Of a DNA stretch of 64,000 bases, positions 60,150-64,000 are shown in pieces. Origin of the DNA: Fibrobacterota bacterium (GTDB taxonomy: Bacteria > Fibrobacterota > Chitinivibrionia > Chitinivibrionales > FEN-1185); assembly GCA_003165595.1 (NCBI GenBank), contig PLWQ01000036.1, positions 112,308 to 176,307 on the forward strand. Reading direction: 5' to 3'. Positions within the stretch are counted from its first letter, which is position 1; every line of letters starts with the position of its first letter. A program made the position numbers and the translations under genes. The notes under the pieces were generated by a model. That model ran no database searches, was not told the origin of the DNA, and saw nothing but the letters and a program-made list of their open reading frames with translations.

Positions 60150-61775
60150 AAGCAGCTCTTTACGATCGCGGTTGCTCTCTCGCTTACGGTGCTGGGACTC
60201 TATTCCGTCGGTAGGGCGGCACAGGAGTCAACCGACCAGGCTGCCGATCTCATAAGCATGGCAAGGTCCGGGGTTGACGAAACCGTTCTCCAGACCTACA
60301 TAGAGACTTCCCCTATGCCATACGATCTGAGCGCCGACGACATCGTCACGCTCAAGGATCTGGGCGTTTCGTCAAAGGTCATCAGGGCGGCGCTGCTTCA
60401 TGGCCGCGCCATGGACTCGGCAACGGCGCGCGAAACCGTCAAGGGAGCGACGCAGGACCCGGGCACCGCCGATATGGCGCTTGCGACATCCTCGGCCGTT
60501 GCGCCGCCGTCAGACAGTCTCAACGTATCGTTCTTTTACCAATCGCTGTATCCCTACGGCAACTGGGTCGATGTAGACGGTGTCTGGTGCTGGCAGCCGA
60601 ATGCAGCGGTCGTGAGTACCGATTGGGCGCCCTACTGCAATCGCGGCCATTGGGTTTATACCGATTGGGGCTGGTGCTGGGCATCCGACTATTCCTGGGG
60701 CTGGGCGCCATTCCACTATGGACGATGGCTCCGTCACCGCCAGTATGGCTGGTGCTGGGTTCCGGACACCCAATGGGGACCGGCATGGGTTTCCTGGCGA
60801 AGGGGAGACGACTACTGCGGATGGGCGCCATTGCCGCCCGGCTCGCAATATGTTGACGGCCAGGGATTCTACTTCGGAGGATCGCTCGCGGGCGACGACA
60901 ATGAGTTCAACCTGACGCCCGATGACTACTGCTTTGTGCCCGCCGACCATTTCTGCGATTCTCGTCCGTGGGGCCACACGGTGCCCGCGGTCCGCGTTGC
61001 GCAAGTGTACCGGAATACTGCTTTTGTCAAGAACAGCTACGGTGTTGAACGCGGACACGTGATTGATCGCGGACTGCCCGTGGATTTTGTCGCGTCGGCG
61101 ACCGGCAGGAAGGTGGTAACTGTTGCCGTGGCTCCCCAGAATCCCGCTCCGAGTCAACCCATTCAGCGCACGCTGGTGAAGGACGGCCGCTTGACAATTT
61201 ACAAGCCTGCGCTCTCGTCGAGAGTGCCGGAGACTCCCGCGGTAATCAAGGCGCGTTTCGAAAAGACGCCGCAAATCATAGTTTCCCGAGGCAGCATTGC
61301 CAAGCGTCAACAGGAAGCGGTTGCGCAAACAATAAGCAATCAGGAGACGGAAGCGCATACGGCCAAATTGGAAGAGACGAATCTGGAAAGCGCGGCGAAA
61401 CTCGAGGCCGATTCCAGAAAACGAGCCGATATGCAGGCGGAGGCCGGCGTTCGCGAAATGAGGACGCAACAGGCACAAGCCCACATTGCCCAGATAAAGA
61501 AGTGGAGCCCGCCCACCGCGCCGGTGATGGTGCCGAAATCAAGAGTGGTGCAGCAACAAACGCCGGTAAATAGAGAACAGGTGCGGACGCAGGCCAAATC
61601 CATGGTTCAGCAGGAAGCCCGGGAAGAACAGCAGCGGCAGCAGACCATGGAAGAAATGGTCAGGAAGCCCTTGGTTGCGCAATCGCGTGTGGCGCCTGCA
61701 CGCATTGAGCAAAAGAACAATGCCGGACTGCGTAAAACAGAAGAAAAGCCCGTTGGGGCAGGCAGCCCCAAATAG
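60147..61775 (+). CDS. secreted DUF6600-type WxGWxP-repeat protein with ATC start
   Basis: 542 residues if translation begins at ATC 60147. The signal peptide (from IKQLFTIAVALSLTVLG) is only complete with this start; the first ordinary codon, GTG at 60189, cuts into it. Residues ~115-240 carry the repeated DUF6600 pattern: YPYGNWVDVDGVWCW, GHWVYTDWGWCWASDYSWGW, YGWCWVPDTQWGPAWVSWR. After ~390 the chain becomes a long coiled coil (KLEETNLESAAKLEAD, QAQAHIAQIKKW). Probably an outer-surface protein; homologues are widespread and unnamed. An annotation artefact or a point mutation of ATG are the alternatives. Confidence 0.72.
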   Translation: MKQLFTIAVALSLTVLGLYSVGRAAQESTDQAADLISMARSGVDETVLQTYIETSPMPYDLSADDIVTLKDLGVSSKVIRAALLHGRAMDSATARETVKGATQDPGTADMALATSSAVAPPSDSLNVSFFYQSLYPYGNWVDVDGVWCWQPNAAVVSTDWAPYCNRGHWVYTDWGWCWASDYSWGWAPFHYGRWLRHRQYGWCWVPDTQWGPAWVSWRRGDDYCGWAPLPPGSQYVDGQGFYFGGSLAGDDNEFNLTPDDYCFVPADHFCDSRPWGHTVPAVRVAQVYRNTAFVKNSYGVERGHVIDRGLPVDFVASATGRKVVTVAVAPQNPAPSQPIQRTLVKDGRLTIYKPALSSRVPETPAVIKARFEKTPQIIVSRGSIAKRQQEAVAQTISNQETEAHTAKLEETNLESAAKLEADSRKRADMQAEAGVREMRTQQAQAHIAQIKKWSPPTAPVMVPKSRVVQQQTPVNREQVRTQAKSMVQQEAREEQQRQQTMEEMVRKPLVAQSRVAPARIEQKNNAGLRKTEEKPVGAGSPK

Positions 61776-62145
61776 CGTCCATATGCGTTTCGACGTTGCC
61801 GTTTCAAAGATCGCGTGCCGACTCGACGCAGCGAAAGGTCTGCGTTAAGACGCGATTTTCTGTCAAGGATCACGAAAAGGACACCTTTCCAATTGTTCGC
61901 AATGGTATAATGCATGTAATGCGGGAGACACCAGGGTTGCGGAGTTGGGCCCAATTGACTTGCGTTTTGCAACGTCTAAATGTATGTTATTCAACAGGTT
62001 ATTCCAGCCCGGGTTTGTAATATTTGTGTAACAAGTCGGCGCTCGTTGCAAAAGCGCACACACACCTCGGTCTCGTAGAAATCTTTTCTTAAAGTACCGA
62101 AAACGCTCCAGGCTTTCTGCCGGCGTTGTTCGCCAACCAAAGACA
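61776..62145. other. intergenic region, no gene seen
   Basis: 370 bases after the DUF6600 gene. Open frames here lack ribosome sites and family pattern, and no clear RNA or hairpin was found. Confidence 0.5.
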
Positions 62146-62340
62146 ATGAAAAGCAAGCGCGCATATTTTCTGGTAGCCGGCCTTTTTCTTTCGCTCGCAC
62201 TCATGGTGAGCCGGAGTATTCTTTCACCCTTATGGGTGGCCTTTTCCTTGTTTGCAATATGCATATTGGTACTGCTCGGGCTGGGATGGATTTCCAAAAA
62301 GGCAACGCGCCCGGAGTCTCTCCAGTTGAAGCCAAAGTGA
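62146..62340 (+). CDS. small two-helix membrane protein, unknown
   Basis: 64 residues with two adjacent hydrophobic helices (YFLVAGLFLSLALMVSRSI and VAFSLFAICILVLLGLGWI) and a basic C-terminus. The ATG at 62146 has only a weak ribosome site. Repeat locus C begins 22 bases after its stop. No family recognised; could be spurious. Confidence 0.42.
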   Translation: MKSKRAYFLVAGLFLSLALMVSRSILSPLWVAFSLFAICILVLLGLGWISKKATRPESLQLKPK

Positions 62341-62362
62341 AACCCAAAGCGAGCGCATTCCT

Positions 62363-62492
62363 GGCTGCTCACTGGGGCGTACATCCGGTTGTAATCGCGG
62401 TCCCCGCAGCAAGCTGCGGGGAATCCTTCCATCCCTAAGGAAGAAGAAATAGTTGTATTCGCGCGCTACCCCCGAAGCAAGCTTCGGGGGTA
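62363..62492. repeat. modular interspersed repeat, locus C
   Basis: In order: the 38-base module GGCTGCTCACTGGGG... (62363-62400, one base different from locus A), the palindrome CCCCGCAGCAAGCTGCGGGG (62402-62421), the complement of the CTTCTTCCTTAGGGATGGAAG module (62424-62446), and the palindrome around GAAGC-AA-GCTTC (62467-62492, 12 perfect pairs). The order is the reverse of locus A. Fills most of 62341-62596. Confidence 0.85.
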
Positions 62493-62596
62493 TGGCAACA
62501 ACTACAACGATTGGTGCAAAGCACCATTACCATACCATAAGGAAACGAAGTGACAATGCGCTCGCTGTGGGATTCATCTCTTCCGGGTAAATCCGC

Positions 62597-64000
62597 ATGA
62601 TCAGTTCGATCTTCACGATTGCGACCCTCATTTTTTGTCTGTCGGCCATTCTGGTTTTTGACTTCGTATGGTTGCTGCTCAAGTCTCCGCTTATCCGCTT
62701 TTTCACAGACAAGCCGGGAACCCGAAAGATTCACCAGCAAACAATTCCCCGCGCAGGGGGCATGTGCATTGCCGTTGTGTTCTGCGGCATGCTGTGCCTG
62801 TGGAAATTCTGGGCATTCGGCGGCTTCACGCAGCTTCCGCAGTTGTGCTTTGAGATTTGCCTGGTGATTGCGGCCGGAATGTTCGTTGTCGGGTTTTTCG
62901 ACGATACCACGTCGTTCGCGATTCTTAACAGAGCGAAATTCCTGCTTGAGTTCGTGATTGCCGCGGAAGTGGTATGCCTGTTCGGCATCAAATTCCCTGA
63001 GATCAACTTTTTCGGCATTGTTGCAATAAAGAACGAGGTCCTTTTGAGCGTGATCTCGATTTTCTGGATGGTGGGTGTCGCCAACGCCCTCAACATCATA
63101 GATGGGCTCGACGGCCTCGCGGGCACGTTCGTCTGCATCAGTTTCGCAACCGTCGCCATTCTTGCCGCACATGCGCACGCCGATGTCGTCGCGATCCTGA
63201 GCATCATCGTCGTCGGCTGCACCATCGGCTTTCTGATACACAACGTTTCGCCGGCGCGCGTTTTCCTGGGAGATACCGGGTCGTTGTTTCTCGGAATGAT
63301 GCTTGCCCTGTTTCTCATGTACATGGCGGCACTTCCCAGAGAACCTTTTTCAATCTATACTGCTTTACTCATAGCAGGTTACCCTATTCTCGACGTGGCT
63401 GTGGCAATGGGCAGAAGATTTTTCAAGGCGCGGCTGGCGGGTTCGGGATGGATTCGGAGCTTTCGGGCGATTGCCGTTGCCGACAGCGAGCATACGCATC
63501 ACCGTCTTGTGTACCGCGGTCTCAGCCACTCGCAAGCCACGCTCATTATCGCCACCCTGAGCGCAACGCTATGCGTTACCGCCATCTACACCTACCTGTT
63601 CAGGGAATTCAAGTTTGCGCTCGTGGTCTATATGTTTGTCGTTGTTTCCCTGTTTTTGTATGAACTCAATTTCTTCGACCGGTTCATCATTTACATACGG
63701 TATATCCTGCACCGGACGTCAAAAAAGCGGCCGTACAGGATCGGGGTGGTGGATGCGGATCCGATTCTTCATCACGCGCTGATCCGTTTTAAACAACGGA
63801 AGTTCTCCTTTGATTTCTTTAGTGAGCAGGATCTTCTCAAATCCCGCGATGCTATCGAGAAATTGCAGTTGCAGGCGATAACAAACGGCGACGAGCAGTT
63901 CTTCGTCACCGCGACGTGGGCAAGCGACACCCGCAAATATTCCCGTGATATGATACGATCCGTTCTTAGTGAATGGGCTAGTACAGTGTCCAGGCTAAAG
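62597..64000 (+). CDS. WecA/MraY-family undecaprenyl-phosphate sugar-1-phosphate transferase (3' truncated by window edge)
   Basis: 468 codons open to the right edge. Family signatures: RKIHQQTIPRAGGMCIAV, GFFDDTTSFAILNRAKFLLEF (DD motif), NALNIIDGLDGLAGT, PARVFLGDTGSLFLGM, and HTHHRLVYRGLSHSQA. About 11 helices. Starts the lipid-linked glycan by transferring a HexNAc-1-P to undecaprenyl phosphate, the step before the Wzx/Wzy/Wzz set. After about residue 370 a soluble extension (RIGVVDADPILHHALIRF) runs off the window and is not part of the core family. The ATG at 62597 has only a weak ribosome site. Confidence 0.88.
   Translation, partial: MISSIFTIATLIFCLSAILVFDFVWLLLKSPLIRFFTDKPGTRKIHQQTIPRAGGMCIAVVFCGMLCLWKFWAFGGFTQLPQLCFEICLVIAAGMFVVGFFDDTTSFAILNRAKFLLEFVIAAEVVCLFGIKFPEINFFGIVAIKNEVLLSVISIFWMVGVANALNIIDGLDGLAGTFVCISFATVAILAAHAHADVVAILSIIVVGCTIGFLIHNVSPARVFLGDTGSLFLGMMLALFLMYMAALPREPFSIYTALLIAGYPILDVAVAMGRRFFKARLAGSGWIRSFRAIAVADSEHTHHRLVYRGLSHSQATLIIATLSATLCVTAIYTYLFREFKFALVVYMFVVVSLFLYELNFFDRFIIYIRYILHRTSKKRPYRIGVVDADPILHHALIRFKQRKFSFDFFSEQDLLKSRDAIEKLQLQAITNGDEQFFVTATWASDTRKYSRDMIRSVLSEWASTVSRLK

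Noticed and set aside
62435..63241. 268-codon minus-strand open frame
   Set aside because: Antisense of the WecA-like gene; Asp/Glu/His-rich repeats typical of antisense membrane genes.
1..64000. CRISPR array or rRNA operon
   Set aside because: No run of regularly spaced direct repeats and no 16S/23S sequence was seen.

Overview
The window reads as one contig of a Gram-negative bacterium of moderately high G+C from the FCB group. A Fibrobacterota/Chitinispirillia-like lineage is my best guess. The pointers are C-terminal sorting domains of the type IX secretion (T9SS) kind, a gingipain-type C25 peptidase, a FecR protein with Ig-like repeats, an NADase-type glycan-binding domain, formylglycine-enzyme-like surface proteins and flagellin. 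This is inference from gene content; no rRNA or marker phylogeny is available here.

Layout. 1-4.6 kb: secreted or envelope proteins, a phosphoesterase and 3-methyladenine glycosylase. 4.7-8.1 kb: two tandem L,D-transpeptidases coupled to a membrane protein, then a lipoprotein. 8.2-12.4 kb: a sigma-54 circuit in which a XylR/DmpR-type activator is divergent from a nitroreductase-radical SAM operon and is followed by a ferredoxin-nitroreductase. 12.4-18.7 kb: a minus-strand operon argC-argB-argD-hydrolase-argG-ispD. 19.0-20.3 kb: flagellin behind a sigma-28-like promoter. 20.4-24.0 kb: a compact peptide-maturation (RiPP) locus with an HprK-like kinase, a PqqD carrier, a radical SAM/SPASM maturase, an S26-like peptidase and a 56-residue Cys-containing precursor, facing a nucleotidyltransferase. 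24-30.6 kb: YbhB-like protein, a double-HTH protein, a three-domain cNMP-binding/acetate kinase/PduL fusion, thioesterase, DAHP synthase and methyltransferase. 30.7-35.6 kb: a SecA2-like ATPase with a hydrophobic tail, and an ABC-2 exporter. 35.6-38.4 kb: small membrane proteins and a B12-type radical SAM gene among modular palindromic repeats. 38.4-46 kb: surface polysaccharide genes (Wzx, two glycosyltransferases, Wzy, Wzz) plus a beta-barrel protein. 46-53.5 kb: lspA, the C25 peptidase, small secreted proteins, an FGE-fold protein whose C-terminus looks like a retroelement-diversified region, a second double-HTH protein and tRNA-Lys with relic copies. 53.5-64 kb: HD-GYP and HDOD signalling proteins, a glycan-binding protein, an NCS2 permease, a DUF6600 protein that seems to start at ATC, and a WecA-like transferase cut by the window edge.

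How they fit together. The polysaccharide genes and the WecA-like enzyme fit an undecaprenyl-linked glycan pathway. LspA, the transpeptidases, the C25 peptidase and the sorting-domain proteins describe an elaborate envelope. The most unusual elements are the RiPP locus, the cNMP-AckA-PduL fusion, the self-contained sigma-54 circuit with visible enhancer repeats, the putative variable region of the FGE-like protein, and the covarying palindromic repeats.
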